Shown: positions 51,657 through 61,811, numbered from the stretch's first letter. The stretch: DNA of 64,000 bases from DASRHT01 sp035293765 (GCA_035293765.1 DATGMF010000080.1:17739-81738); one strand, 5' to 3'. Numbers and translations are program-made. Notes: generated from the letters alone by a model not told the origin.

Positions 51657-52643
51657 ATGCGCCATTTGCTACGTCGCATCGGTTTTTATCTTGTTGCGCT
51701 CTGGGCCTCGGTCACTATCAATTTTATTGTTCCTCATCTGTCGCCGGGCGATCCCGCGCAAATCTTTATGTCGCGGCTGAGAGGACATGTCTCGCCCCAG
51801 ACATTACACGCGCTGGAAATCTCGCTGGGAGTGAATCACGACCCGCTGTGGTCTCAGTATGTGCAGTACCTCAATAACCTCTTACATGGCAACCTGGGCG
51901 TCTCCATCACTTACGGTTTTGATCCCGTAACGCAGGTTCTCGCGCAAGACCTCCCCTGGACCTTTGTGCTGGTCGGCACTTCCCTGCTGATCAGCTTTAT
52001 CATCGGCACCATTCTGGGAGTAATTGTTGTCTGGCGACGTGGCTCGTTCAATGACGCGTTTTTCACTCCGTTCTTCGCCTTTATTTCCGCGATTCCCTAT
52101 TTCTGGCTGGCGCTCGTGTTGCTGTATATCCTGGGCTTAAAGCTCAACCTGTTTCCCCTCCACGGCGGTTATGATACCGATAATACGGTGCCGGGATGGA
52201 ACCTGGATTTCATTTTGAGCGCGGCACAGTACGCCCTTCTGCCTGCTTTGACGATTGTGATTGGCTCTATCTCAGGCTGGATGCTTGGCATGCGCAATGC
52301 GATGGTCACTACCCTGTCCCAGGATTACGTCCTGATGGCGGAAGCGAAGGGGCTGACGCAACGACGCATTATGTATATGTACGCGGCCCGCAACGCCATC
52401 CTGCCAAATATTACCGCCTTCGCGCTCTCGCTGGGCTTTGTGGTGAGCGGCTCCCTGCTCACCGAGATCGTCTTCTCATATCCTGGCATTGGCTATGCCA
52501 CCTTGCAAGCAGTTGATAACCACGACTACGCGTTATTGCAGGGAGCCTTCCTGGTGATTAGCTTCGCGGTCCTGCTCGCGAACTTCCTGGCCGACTTTCT
52601 CTATATTCTGCTTGATCCGCGCGTGCGTTTGGGAGGAAATTAA
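51657..52643 (+). CDS. ABC transporter permease, DppB-like
   Basis: A 328-residue inner-membrane permease with six spans and the EAA loop AEAKGLTQRRIMYMYAARNAILP. N-terminal LRRIGFYLVALWASVTINFIVPHLSPGDP is typical for DppB/OppB. The ATG at 51657 follows GGAAGGGA. It works with the DppC-like permease and the lipoprotein upstream. No ATPase gene follows. Confidence 0.93.
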   Translation: MRHLLRRIGFYLVALWASVTINFIVPHLSPGDPAQIFMSRLRGHVSPQTLHALEISLGVNHDPLWSQYVQYLNNLLHGNLGVSITYGFDPVTQVLAQDLPWTFVLVGTSLLISFIIGTILGVIVVWRRGSFNDAFFTPFFAFISAIPYFWLALVLLYILGLKLNLFPLHGGYDTDNTVPGWNLDFILSAAQYALLPALTIVIGSISGWMLGMRNAMVTTLSQDYVLMAEAKGLTQRRIMYMYAARNAILPNITAFALSLGFVVSGSLLTEIVFSYPGIGYATLQAVDNHDYALLQGAFLVISFAVLLANFLADFLYILLDPRVRLGGN

Positions 52644-52648
52644 TCGTT

Positions 52649-53683
52649 ATGAGCAACCGCAAACAACCGGTAGAGGCAGGGCAACCGGTAGCTCCCCGAG
52701 CTGTGGATCCCCGATTCATCGTGGGAGGAGTTGCCCCCACAGCCCCGGCACAGGGACCTACTATAGTGACACCTGCAACTTCATCACGCTGGCGTGATAC
52801 CTGGCGTTTGCTGATGGGGAACCGCAAGGCGAGCGTGGGGATGGCGATCCTGGCCTTCTTTATCCTGCTGGCCCTTTTTGGTCCGGTCATTTTCCCGCAG
52901 GACCCACATGCTATTACGTTAGACCGCCTCCAACCACCATCCCCCACGCATTGGTTTGGCACGACCAGCTTCGGAGAAGATGTTTTTGTTCAAACGGTGG
53001 TGGGCGCTCGTTTCTCGGTTTTTATGGGGCTAGGAATTGGTGTCGTAACGACGATTATTTCGGTAATGGTGGGCCTGGCTTCCGGCTACTTTCTCGGCTG
53101 GATCGATGAAGTGCTTTCGCTGGTGAGCAACGTCTTCCTGGTGCTGCCAACGCTGCCGCTGGCAATCCTGCTGGCAGCATTCCTGCCCTATAAGGGGTCT
53201 CTCACGATTGGCTTTGTCCTCACTGTCACCGGCTGGTCCTGGGGAGCGCGCGTACTGCGCTCGCAGACGCTCTCGCTGCGCACCTGGGATTGCGTGGAGG
53301 CGGCCCGGGCCGCTGGCGAGTCAACGTGGCGCATCATTTTCTATGAAATCCTGCCCAACGAGACGGCCATCGTAGCGGCGCAGTTCTTCGGCACGGTCAT
53401 TTACGCGATCCTGGCTGAGACGGCGCTGGAATACCTGGGCCTGGGCGATATCACCAGCGCCACCTGGGGCAATATGCTCTTCTCGGCCTCGAATAGTGCC
53501 GCACTTTTGCAGGAGGCGTGGTGGTGGTTCTTGCCGCCTGGCCTCTGCATCGCCATCCTGGGGGCCGCGCTCACCTTCATCAATTTTGGCATCGATGAGA
53601 TCGCCAATCCACGCTTACGCAACGAGGCCGGTAGCACAAGGTTCTTTTTCAAAAAGTTGCGCAAGGCGAGAGGATCAATGTAA
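52649..53683 (+). CDS. ABC transporter permease, DppC-like
   Basis: A 344-residue permease with a long polar N-terminus (1-50, including a Pro-rich stretch), six spans and the EAA loop EAARAAGESTWRIIFYEILPN. The HWFGTTSFGEDVFVQTVVGAR segment is a DppC hallmark. It lies 5 bp after the DppB-like gene. Both permeases are complete, but the usual DppD/DppF ATPases are missing from the locus. Confidence 0.93.
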   Translation: MSNRKQPVEAGQPVAPRAVDPRFIVGGVAPTAPAQGPTIVTPATSSRWRDTWRLLMGNRKASVGMAILAFFILLALFGPVIFPQDPHAITLDRLQPPSPTHWFGTTSFGEDVFVQTVVGARFSVFMGLGIGVVTTIISVMVGLASGYFLGWIDEVLSLVSNVFLVLPTLPLAILLAAFLPYKGSLTIGFVLTVTGWSWGARVLRSQTLSLRTWDCVEAARAAGESTWRIIFYEILPNETAIVAAQFFGTVIYAILAETALEYLGLGDITSATWGNMLFSASNSAALLQEAWWWFLPPGLCIAILGAALTFINFGIDEIANPRLRNEAGSTRFFFKKLRKARGSM

Positions 53684-53684
53684 A

Positions 53685-53710
53685 AGGGGGGAGTTTACAC
53701 GCTCCCCCCT
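53685..53710 (+). terminator. Hairpin after the ABC importer
   Basis: A 9-bp AGGGGGGAG/CTCCCCCCT stem directly beyond the stop codon of the second permease, without a long T-run. The remaining 270 bp to the GH30 start show nothing I can support. Confidence 0.55.
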
Positions 53711-53977
53711 GACTCTTAATGGCGCAAGCGCATGCCTTACACACATCACACACTTTTCCTACACACTCTTACAGATCTCCAATCATCTACCCTCAACTAG
53801 TCGTCTTTATGTCTATACCACCTTGTTTCTCAACACACTTCGCCAGCACAGATTCAGGCATGGTTCTTGCTGAAAACATTACTAAAGAGTGAAGTGTATT
53901 CAAATGTATGCTGCACTGGTGCTGTTGCTTGCGACCGGTCTGAGCGCAAAAGGCTCGGTTCGCGTAAGGAGGTTCAT

Positions 53978-56761
53978 ATGAACACATACGCTCGTCGTTC
54001 TCTTGTATTTTTACTGCTCTGCGGCCTGTTCCTTAGCTCGTTCTTCGTTTTTCAGACGACTACCAGGGCTGCGGGGCCAACGGTACAGGTCTGGCTAACG
54101 ACCAGCGATGGGAGCAACCACTTAACGCCACAGGCAAATCTTACCTTTGGCTCCAATACCGGCAATTCCTCAACGATCACCGTTAACGAGTTTCAGGAGT
54201 TGCAGCAAATGGATGGCTTTGGGGCTGCGGTAACCGATTCCTCGGCCTGGCTGATTGTTAATAAGATGAGTGCCAGCCAGCGCAATACGCTGATGCAGCA
54301 GCTCTTCGATCCCAATCAGGGCATTGGCATGAGCTTTGTGCGTATCCCGATGGGCGCCTCGGATTTCTCTGTCACCGGGGCCTATTCATACGATGATCTG
54401 CCCGCCGGTCAGAGTGATCCCAACCTCAATAACTTCTCCATCAATCACGATCTGGCATACATCATCCCCGTATTGCAGCAGGCCCACTCGCTCAATCCCA
54501 ATCTCAAGTTTATGGCTAATCCGTGGAGCCCGCCCGCCTGGATGAAAACCAACGGATCGATGATCGGTGTCGTTAATGGTGTGACCGGCACGCTCAACCT
54601 TGCCGACTACGGACCACTGGCGCAGTATTTTGTTAAATTTATCCAGGCTTACCAGGCGCAGGGCATTCCCATCTATGCCATTACGCCCCAGAATGAGCCT
54701 CTTTTCGCCCCTAGCAATTATCCCGGCATGTCCTGGGCGGCGCCTGATGAGAACAACTTTATCAAGAACAATCTCAGCCCTGCTTTAGCAAGTGCCGGCC
54801 TGAGCCCCAAGATTATCCCTTACGATCACAACTGGGACAATACAAGCTACCCCTCCACGCTGCTGGGCGATCCCACCACACGCGGCGATATCGCGGGCAT
54901 CTCCTGGCATTGTTATGCAGGCAGCCCAACGTCGATGACCAGCATCCATAGCTCCTTCCCCACGTCGGAGGTATACGAGACGGAATGCTCAACGGGAGCG
55001 GCGGTCGCACCGATCAATACTATCGATTTGTTTATGCAATCGGTCCAGAACTTCTCCAGAACGGTTGAGCTCTGGAATGTTGCGCTCGACCCCAATCACG
55101 GCCCTCATACCGGCGGCTGTCCCGATTGCCTGGGCGTGGTGACGATTGACCAGGCCACGGGCAACGTTACCCTCACGAACGATTACTACCTGGTAGGGCA
55201 CTTTAGCAAATTTGCCGTGCCGGGCGCCTTCCATATCACCTCTAACAATGTCGGCAGCGTCGAAGATGTGGCCTTCAAGAATCCCGATGGCTCCAAAGTG
55301 GTTGTTGCGCACAACAACGGTTCCGGCAGCAGCACATTCCAGATGCTCTGGGGCAATCAGGGCTTCAACTATACACTTCCGGCAGGCGCGACCGTGACCT
55401 TTAAATGGAGCGGCACGCAGCAGAATACGCTGACAAACGGTGGCTATGCGATCAGCGCAGGCGGTTCGGCTATAGGAAATTTCCAGGCGGATAATTACTA
55501 TCTGGCTGGACTCAGTAATACGGCGACGGTGACCGATGCAATCAGCACCAGCGGGATCAACAATCCGGCTCCACAGTCCGTTTATCAGAACGAACGTTAC
55601 GGTAACTTCAGCTATGTCTTTCCAGGCTTGCAGGCGGGCGCAGCCTATACTGTACGCCTCCACTTTGCTGAGACATTCTGGACCAATGCGGGGCAGCGCG
55701 TCTTCAACGTTGCCATCAATGGCAGCCAGATGCTTTCTAACTTTGATATCGTAGCTGCAACCGGAGGCAAGGACAGGGCTATCGTCGAACAATTCACGCC
55801 CACCGCTGACAACAATGGTCAATTGACTATCCAGTTCAGGCCAGTCGTCGATTACGCCAAAGTGGACGGGATCGAGATTATTCCAACTGGCACAGTTCCC
55901 AGCAGCCTGAGTATTAACTGTGGCGGCGGCGCTGTTGGTAACTATAGCGCGGATACCAATTTCAGCGGTGGTACTGCGGCCTCCACCACGGCCAGCATTG
56001 ATACCAGCGGAGTCAGCAATCCGGCCCCGATGGCGGTCTATCAGACGGAGCGTTTCGGCAACTTTACCTATACCATGAACGGTTTAAGCGCCAACGCCAG
56101 GTATGCAGTTAGCCTCCAGTTCGCGGAATTTTTCTGGACCGCAGCCGGAAAGCGCGTCTTCAACGTCTCGATCAATGGGACGCAGGTGCTCTCCAACTTC
56201 GATATCTTCGCGAGCGTGGGAGCCGATAAGGCTATCGCGAAAAATTTCACTGCTACAGCCAGCACCAGTGGTACCATTACCATCCAGTTCACGACCGTCG
56301 TTGATAACGCCAAGTGCAGCGGCATTCAACTCGTTCCCCTCAGTGGCGCAGCTACCGTTGATGATAGCGTTCAAGGGTCAGGGCTCAACCAGTTCAACTA
56401 CGTGGGCAGCGGCTGGAACCACTGCACCGCCTGCGACTCGAGTAATCTCGGCTTCTTCAACGGCAGCAATAGTTGGGACAACAGCGTCAATGATACCGTA
56501 TCCATCACCTTTAACGGCACTCAGATCGCGTTCTATGGAGTGGTTGGTCCGCCGCACGGCATCGGCGCTTTCTCGCTTGATGGCGGGCCTGAGATTACGC
56601 TGGATTTCTTCGCGGCCACCAATGCCGGGAACACGCTGCTCTACCTTAGCCCGGTCCTGTCATCAGGCCAGCATACGCTGACAGTGCGCGTCACGGGCAA
56701 TCAGAGCAGTAATGCAACCTGGAACGGCATCAATCCAGATCGGGTTGATATTCTCCCATAA
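53978..56761 (+). CDS. Secreted GH30 glycosidase with two malectin domains
   Basis: A 927-residue protein. The signal peptide (1-32, ending RAAG) leads to a GH30 glucosylceramidase-like domain (about 35-480) with QMDGFGAAVTDSSAW, the acid/base Glu240 in TPQNEP and the nucleophile candidate Glu336 in YETEC. Two malectin-like carbohydrate-binding domains follow (about 490-630 and 645-780, each with AxxxYxLRLxFAE-type AETFWTNAGQRVFNV and AEFFWTAAGKRVFNV). A C-terminal jelly-roll domain (about 785-927) ends the protein. The start at 53978 has AAGGAGG. It likely attacks a beta-linked polysaccharide outside the cell. Confidence 0.88.
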   Translation: MNTYARRSLVFLLLCGLFLSSFFVFQTTTRAAGPTVQVWLTTSDGSNHLTPQANLTFGSNTGNSSTITVNEFQELQQMDGFGAAVTDSSAWLIVNKMSASQRNTLMQQLFDPNQGIGMSFVRIPMGASDFSVTGAYSYDDLPAGQSDPNLNNFSINHDLAYIIPVLQQAHSLNPNLKFMANPWSPPAWMKTNGSMIGVVNGVTGTLNLADYGPLAQYFVKFIQAYQAQGIPIYAITPQNEPLFAPSNYPGMSWAAPDENNFIKNNLSPALASAGLSPKIIPYDHNWDNTSYPSTLLGDPTTRGDIAGISWHCYAGSPTSMTSIHSSFPTSEVYETECSTGAAVAPINTIDLFMQSVQNFSRTVELWNVALDPNHGPHTGGCPDCLGVVTIDQATGNVTLTNDYYLVGHFSKFAVPGAFHITSNNVGSVEDVAFKNPDGSKVVVAHNNGSGSSTFQMLWGNQGFNYTLPAGATVTFKWSGTQQNTLTNGGYAISAGGSAIGNFQADNYYLAGLSNTATVTDAISTSGINNPAPQSVYQNERYGNFSYVFPGLQAGAAYTVRLHFAETFWTNAGQRVFNVAINGSQMLSNFDIVAATGGKDRAIVEQFTPTADNNGQLTIQFRPVVDYAKVDGIEIIPTGTVPSSLSINCGGGAVGNYSADTNFSGGTAASTTASIDTSGVSNPAPMAVYQTERFGNFTYTMNGLSANARYAVSLQFAEFFWTAAGKRVFNVSINGTQVLSNFDIFASVGADKAIAKNFTATASTSGTITIQFTTVVDNAKCSGIQLVPLSGAATVDDSVQGSGLNQFNYVGSGWNHCTACDSSNLGFFNGSNSWDNSVNDTVSITFNGTQIAFYGVVGPPHGIGAFSLDGGPEITLDFFAATNAGNTLLYLSPVLSSGQHTLTVRVTGNQSSNATWNGINPDRVDILP

Positions 56762-56780
56762 AGAATGCCTCTGCTCAGCG

Positions 56781-56815
56781 GGAGCGCCTCGGCGGCTGTC
56801 GAGGCGCTCCTTTTT
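56781..56815 (+). terminator. Terminator of the GH30 gene
   Basis: A perfect 11-bp stem GGAGCGCCTCG with an 8-nt loop, followed by TTTTT, 19 bp after the stop codon. Confidence 0.9.
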
Positions 56816-57022
56816 CATCATATCTGGCTAGCTCATGCTCTTGATCAGCTACACCAGTAGCCTCTTTTTAACAGAAAAGCCTGGCTTCACTCTGACTGAG
56901 CAGAGGCCCGAGGAAGCCGCCTGAGAGGTTAGCTGATGTGGTTTCGGCTTGCCATATATGATAGAATGTACGATATATTTGCTTGGGAAAATAGAAGCAA
57001 GCAGTATAGAGGGGTAATTCAT

Positions 57023-57988
57023 ATGTCGCTTGTACAATACTTTACGCAACTGGAGCTGCGCGATCCCATTATCATCGCGGCCTTTGGCGGATGGAACGAT
57101 GCAGCCGATTCGGCGACAACGGCAGTAAAATTTCTGATCGATCAGTGGCGGCCAATCAAAATTGCGGAAATCGATTCTGAAGATTTTTTTGTTTTCACTG
57201 AGACAAGACCGACGATTAAATTTGTTGATGGCATTCAACGCACAATTGTCTGGCCTACTAATCTGTTTCTGGCTTATATCGATCCCGACAAGCATCGCGA
57301 CACTATTCTGTTTCTTGGCGTTGAACCACAACTGAAGTGGAAGACGTTCAGCGATACCTTTCTTAGCGTCTGTAAACGCTTTGGAGCTTCAGAGGTTATC
57401 TTCCTGGGAGCGCTGCTGGCAGATATCCCCCACTCTATAGCCGTTCCCATTTCCGGTAGCTCAACCAGCCCTGAAGTCACGGAACGCCTGCGCGAGATGG
57501 ATGTGCATACCTCGCGCTATGAGGGACCGACGGGCATGATCGGAGTGCTCCACGATGCCTGCCGCCATGCTCGCATTCCTGCTGCCAGTTTCTGGGCGGC
57601 GGCTCCCCATTATCTGGCGGCGACGCCAAATATCAAGGTCACAGCCGCGCTCCTGACATACCTGAGCGCGTATCTCTCTCTCGGACTCGATCTCAGCGAA
57701 CTGCAATCGGATGCGCTGCGCTTTGAAGAGCAGATCTCCGCGCTGGTAGCGCGCGACCCCGAAGCCAGCGCATACGTGCGCAAATTGGAAGAGCAGGCCG
57801 CTTCTAATCAAGATGAGGAGGAAAATGAAGATGACGAGAAGGAAGAGTTCATCAATCTTGACCGCGTAGAAGGGACCGGCCCGCTACCAAGCGCAGACAC
57901 GTTGATCCGTGGCGTTGAGGAGTTGTTACGCAAACAGCGTGAAAATGGCCCGCCACCGAACCATGACGATGAAGAGGAGAGTGAATGA
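57023..57988 (+). CDS. PAC2-family protein
   Basis: A 321-residue PAC2 (proteasome-assembly-chaperone-like) protein: IIIAAFGGWNDAADSATTAVKFL, later SFWAAAPHYLAATPNIKVT. An acidic tail (about 260-285) precedes the C-terminus. The biochemical role of bacterial PAC2 proteins is not settled. The start at ATG 57023 follows GAGGGG. Its stop overlaps the next start (ATGA), so translation is coupled. Confidence 0.85.
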   Translation: MSLVQYFTQLELRDPIIIAAFGGWNDAADSATTAVKFLIDQWRPIKIAEIDSEDFFVFTETRPTIKFVDGIQRTIVWPTNLFLAYIDPDKHRDTILFLGVEPQLKWKTFSDTFLSVCKRFGASEVIFLGALLADIPHSIAVPISGSSTSPEVTERLREMDVHTSRYEGPTGMIGVLHDACRHARIPAASFWAAAPHYLAATPNIKVTAALLTYLSAYLSLGLDLSELQSDALRFEEQISALVARDPEASAYVRKLEEQAASNQDEEENEDDEKEEFINLDRVEGTGPLPSADTLIRGVEELLRKQRENGPPPNHDDEEESE

Positions 57989-59412
57989 CCATCCCCCCTT
58001 ATAGCTTAGAAGATGTCTTACAACCGCGTTCTGTAGCAATTCTCGGCGCTTCGCGTATGCCCCATAAATGGGGGCACGTTGCCGCCAGACAGCTCATCCA
58101 GGGCGGCTTCCCTGGGGATATTTACCTTGTTACCCCCTCCACCTCTGAAATATTGGGTCGCCCAACCTATCCCAGTCTGCGCGCTGTTCCCGGCCCGGTT
58201 GACCTGGCAATCATTACCACCTCATTCCAGCATGTATCACAGTCGGTTGACGATTGCATCACGCATGGCGTCAAGGGCATTACGATTGTGACCGCAGGCT
58301 TTAGCGAGACCGGCCCCGCAGGACGCGAACAGGAGCGCCAACTAGTGGCCCGCTGTCGCGAACACGGGATTCGTGTCATCGGCAGCAATTGCATGGGACT
58401 GTATGTGCATCGCTCGCGGCTCAACGCGCTGGGAATGGTTTTCCCATTACCGGTGGGACCCATCGGGCTGGTCTCTCAGAGCGGAAACCTGGGAATGTAC
58501 TGGTACAACCAGGCCCGACTCGATGGTCTGGGCTTCACCACCTTTCTCAGCCTGGGCAACGCTGTGGATGTGACATTCCCCGAATGTGTGCAATATCTGG
58601 CAAACGACCCGGAAACAACGGTGATCGCGGGCTACGTCGAAGCCATTCAAGAGGAAACGCTGCGTAAAGTGGCCCGCGATTTGCGCAGACAGGGCCACTA
58701 CAAGCCCGTTGTCATCCTGCTCAGCGGAGCCACCGAAGTGGGGGTGCGCGCTGCTCTGGCGCATACCGGCTCGCAAGCGACGCTGCGCCCCGACAATGAT
58801 ACTGGCCTGCTGGGCAGCGGAGTCGTCAGAGTCATTCGTTCCGATGAGCTTTTCCCGGTGGCGCAGGCCCTGGTGATGCAGCCACCCACTCCGCAGGGCA
58901 GACGCCGCATTGCCATCATCGGCGATGGAGGCGGCAGCGCCGTCGCGACCGGAGACGCATCGATCCGCGCAGGGCTCCAGGTTCCCATTCTCTGCGAGGG
59001 AACGCAGCAGGCATTGCGCGCCTTAATGCCCGCCCGCGCCACCTCCACCAATCCCATTGATGTCGCGGGCGCTGCCGATGAAGATCCGTTATCCTTTTCT
59101 CAGCTCACCGAAGTCTGCCTCAAAGATCCAGACGTGGATGGCGTGATTATCACAGGGCTCTTTGGTGGCTATCGCTGGCTATTATCGGAGGACTTCGGGA
59201 CGCGCGAAGAGATGGCGGCCCGCGAACTGGGTCGTCTCGTGCGCCATTATCGGAAACCCGTTCTAATGCAGACCGTCTACGCCCGTCACGATATTCCGGC
59301 GCTCCGCCTGTTGCGTGAAGAGAATATCCCATACTACGAGTCGGTAGAAATCACCTGCCGCGCAATGGCCGCGCTGGCAGAAGTAGGGGCATTCATGGCA
59401 AACAACAAATAA
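57985..59412 (+). CDS. CoA-binding acyl-CoA synthetase alpha-type protein
   Basis: A 475-residue protein resembling the alpha part of ADP-forming acetate-CoA ligases. The CoA-binding Rossmann domain (about 7-130, SVAILGASRMPHKWGHVAARQL) is followed by two flavodoxin-like ligase domains, with the phosphohistidine candidate in LAHTGSQATL. The beta subunit or ATP-grasp domain is absent. The members include protein acetyltransferase-like regulators without GNAT. The ATGA overlap with the PAC2 gene indicates a joint function. Confidence 0.85.
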   Translation: MTIPPYSLEDVLQPRSVAILGASRMPHKWGHVAARQLIQGGFPGDIYLVTPSTSEILGRPTYPSLRAVPGPVDLAIITTSFQHVSQSVDDCITHGVKGITIVTAGFSETGPAGREQERQLVARCREHGIRVIGSNCMGLYVHRSRLNALGMVFPLPVGPIGLVSQSGNLGMYWYNQARLDGLGFTTFLSLGNAVDVTFPECVQYLANDPETTVIAGYVEAIQEETLRKVARDLRRQGHYKPVVILLSGATEVGVRAALAHTGSQATLRPDNDTGLLGSGVVRVIRSDELFPVAQALVMQPPTPQGRRRIAIIGDGGGSAVATGDASIRAGLQVPILCEGTQQALRALMPARATSTNPIDVAGAADEDPLSFSQLTEVCLKDPDVDGVIITGLFGGYRWLLSEDFGTREEMAARELGRLVRHYRKPVLMQTVYARHDIPALRLLREENIPYYESVEITCRAMAALAEVGAFMANNK

Positions 59413-59436
59413 AGGGCCAGGATGCAGGAGCAGAGG

Positions 59437-60438
59437 CTAAAACGCGCGCTGCAAGCGCTGCATAATCTGCTGCGCATCTGATACCATGCGCTCGATCAAC
59501 TCCTGTACAGTCGGCACATCATTGATCAAGCCGACCACCTGGCCCGCCCAGACAAAGCCTTCATCGAGCATGCCCTCAAGGGCCGCTCGCGTATTGACCG
59601 TCCCTAATATATGCGGCAGCAAACGTTGCAATCGCTCGTCGGCAGGGACGTTATCGCGCACCAGCTCTTCTTCCACCTGCAAAATTTTTTCAGCCACGGG
59701 TCCTTTCAGAACGCGCGCGGGACGCCCAATCGCGCGTTCAACGATGACAGTATCGGTCTCGTTCGCCTCAACCAGAGCTTTTTGATAGTTAGGGTGCGCA
59801 TTGCTCTCGCGCACTGCCACAAAGCGCGTCCCCAGTTCGACTCCCTCCGCACCCAGCGCCAGAGAAGCTGCCAGTCCACGCCCGTCAGCAACGCCGCCAC
59901 TCGCCAGCACAGGGATTTTGACCGCGTCCACAATGCGCGGGGTCAGCACCATCGTGGCGATATCGTCGCGCCCCAGGTGCCCTCCTCCTTCGACGCCCAC
60001 GGCAATCACGGCATCCGCGCCGAGCGCTTCCGCCTTGCGCGCCGCCCGCACGCCCGCAACCAGCACCATCGTATGTACCGGCACGCCGCTCTGCTGTATA
60101 CGCCTCAACAGTGGCTCAGGATTGCCGCCCGTAATGCTAATGACCGCTGGTTCCTCTGCCAACGCGGCGTCAAGAAAAGCGTCCAGGGGGATATGCCCAA
60201 TCGGGAAATTGACGCCAAAGGGCCGGTCTGTTAGACGCCGGGCCTTCTGGATATCCGCGCGCAGTTCTTCAGGCGTCGAGAAGCAGGCACAGCCTATCTG
60301 TCCCAGGCCGCCCGCGTTAGAGACGGCTGCCGCCAGTTCGGCATAAGAAAGATGAGATAGGCCCCCTTGCACGATGGGATAGCGGATACCGACAAGTTCG
60401 GTAAAACGGGTATGCATCCTCTCTGGTAATAGAGACAT
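59437..60438 (-). CDS. Nitronate monooxygenase (NMO class)
   Basis: A 333-residue FMN TIM-barrel protein of the 2-nitropropane dioxygenase/NMO family. It begins FTELVGIRYPIVQGGLSHLS and shows EGGGHLG, SGGVADGRGLAASLALGAEGVELGTRF, all typical. It oxidises alkyl nitronates such as propionate-3-nitronate, a toxin. Start chosen at 60438 with GGGGAT upstream. It converges with the CoA-binding protein gene, 24 bp apart. Confidence 0.9.
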   Translation of the reverse strand: MSLLPERMHTRFTELVGIRYPIVQGGLSHLSYAELAAAVSNAGGLGQIGCACFSTPEELRADIQKARRLTDRPFGVNFPIGHIPLDAFLDAALAEEPAVISITGGNPEPLLRRIQQSGVPVHTMVLVAGVRAARKAEALGADAVIAVGVEGGGHLGRDDIATMVLTPRIVDAVKIPVLASGGVADGRGLAASLALGAEGVELGTRFVAVRESNAHPNYQKALVEANETDTVIVERAIGRPARVLKGPVAEKILQVEEELVRDNVPADERLQRLLPHILGTVNTRAALEGMLDEGFVWAGQVVGLINDVPTVQELIERMVSDAQQIMQRLQRAF

Positions 60439-60474
60439 CGATGGAAATCCCCTTCTTTGAACAAAAAATAAATA

Positions 60475-60509
60475 GTCTACCTGGACGTTATATCACATTC
60501 CAGGTAGAC
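60475..60509 (-). terminator. Terminator of the small membrane protein gene
   Basis: The perfect 11-bp stem GTCTACCTGGA, followed on the minus strand by an AT-rich TATTTATTTTTTG, 42 bp beyond the stop at 60552. Confidence 0.8.
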
Positions 60510-60551
60510 GCAGTAATTAACAGGCCTGAGCCGTTACAGGCACCTCTTTGC

Positions 60552-60848
60552 TCAGTGCAGCGAATTGAAGAAGAGCGCCAGCAGCAGGCTCAGAATGAAG
60601 GCCAGCGCGAGAAAACTTATCACGCTCCTGCGTACATAGCGGTCCATCTCAGAGCCTCTTGCGGCAAATCCCAGATAGAATTTATCTTCAGCCGCGGCGG
60701 ATCGATGAAAAGTGGCCGGGCTTAGTCGCCTGGGAGACTGGGGATCGGGTCTATCAATAGCACCTTGAGAGTGCAGATATACGGTGATCATCATACCGCC
60801 AGCAAACAGCAAGATTAAAACAGCCAGAGGTATCAAGCAAGTTAGCAT
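60552..60848 (-). CDS. Small two-span membrane protein
   Basis: A 98-residue protein with two hydrophobic spans (about 5-25 and 75-94) and a charged middle. AAGGAG lies 11 bp before the ATG and a good terminator follows at 60475-60509, which supports a real gene. No family is recognised. Confidence 0.6.
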   Translation of the reverse strand: MLTCLIPLAVLILLFAGGMMITVYLHSQGAIDRPDPQSPRRLSPATFHRSAAAEDKFYLGFAARGSEMDRYVRRSVISFLALAFILSLLLALFFNSLH

Positions 60849-61069
60849 AGCAGGCTATCTCCTTCACCAGATGCAGAGTCGCCAACCCGTACCGGCAACC
60901 TGCATCTTCCAATAAATAGACGGAGCAGATCTTGCCTCATAAAATCGTGCGATGTCGCTCAGGCAAACTGCTCAGTATGCCCCTGACACGCCTGCTAGCT
61001 TTAAAAGGAAACAGACAACCATCTATTTACCAGGTTGAAGAATATCTATTTTGACCAGCACCGTCGCAG

Positions 61070-61537
61070 CTATACGATCTCGTTGCCAATGGTTTGCTTT
61101 TTCTGTTGCTCTTTGCGTGTCTCTAGAACGTGAGTAATGGCGGAGATAAGATCTTGAAACGTAAAGGGTTTCTCAACAAGGTGAGCCTGTGGAGCGATCC
61201 GCAGAGCCCGCATGATCTCCGAGGGAGTGGCGGCGGTGCAGAAGATAAGGGGTAAACAGCATGTTTGAGGATGAGAACAGAGCGATTGTAATACGTCCAC
61301 GCCACCAATATCAGGCAGGTTGAGATCCAGAATAAGCACCTCAACAGGCAGAGCGGGCAGCGACTCAGATTGAGGGTGTGGCAGGTCGTTATTTTCCTGC
61401 ACAGCCTCTGGTATTAAGGCTTGCAAGCATTCACGAGGGTGATTGTACACTATCACCTGATGGCCGGCATACTGCAATATGGTAGCACACAAATGAGCAA
61501 TGCGTGCGTTATCTTCAAGCAAACCTATTTGAGCCAT
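61070..61537 (-). CDS. Stand-alone response regulator receiver
   Basis: A 155-residue receiver domain. The acidic pair is LEDN (8-10), the phospho-acceptor is Asp in LILDLNLPDIGG, and the switch Lys is in VEKPF. An insertion of about 20 residues (Glu/Pro-rich) precedes strand 3. No output domain is attached, as in CheY/Spo0F-type proteins. No kinase gene is adjacent. The 350 bp upstream (61538-61884) hold a TCCTACC hairpin (61657-61673) and the terminator of the excisionase gene, with no gene I support. Confidence 0.85.
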   Translation of the reverse strand: MAQIGLLEDNARIAHLCATILQYAGHQVIVYNHPRECLQALIPEAVQENNDLPHPQSESLPALPVEVLILDLNLPDIGGVDVLQSLCSHPQTCCLPLIFCTAATPSEIMRALRIAPQAHLVEKPFTFQDLISAITHVLETRKEQQKKQTIGNEIV

Positions 61538-61811
61538 AAAAGTAAAGCATTCCCTGGTTGCTTATCTACGTTTCTACCAATTGTAATGTCTACATACACT
61601 CCCTGTCAAGAAGTGCCCCATTTGGCTGAGACCTGACCCAAAGAGATGGTATTGACTCCTACCTCAGGTAGGATACTGCATTATCCTGGCGGCAATAGCT
61701 TACCTTTTCATGGCACTAATAAGGGGCGTATTGTATCAATAATATATAAGGTGAAATGAGTAGTGTAAGCAGCAGATCAGCAAAGAATTGCAGGACCGTG
61801 CCTAAAATAAA

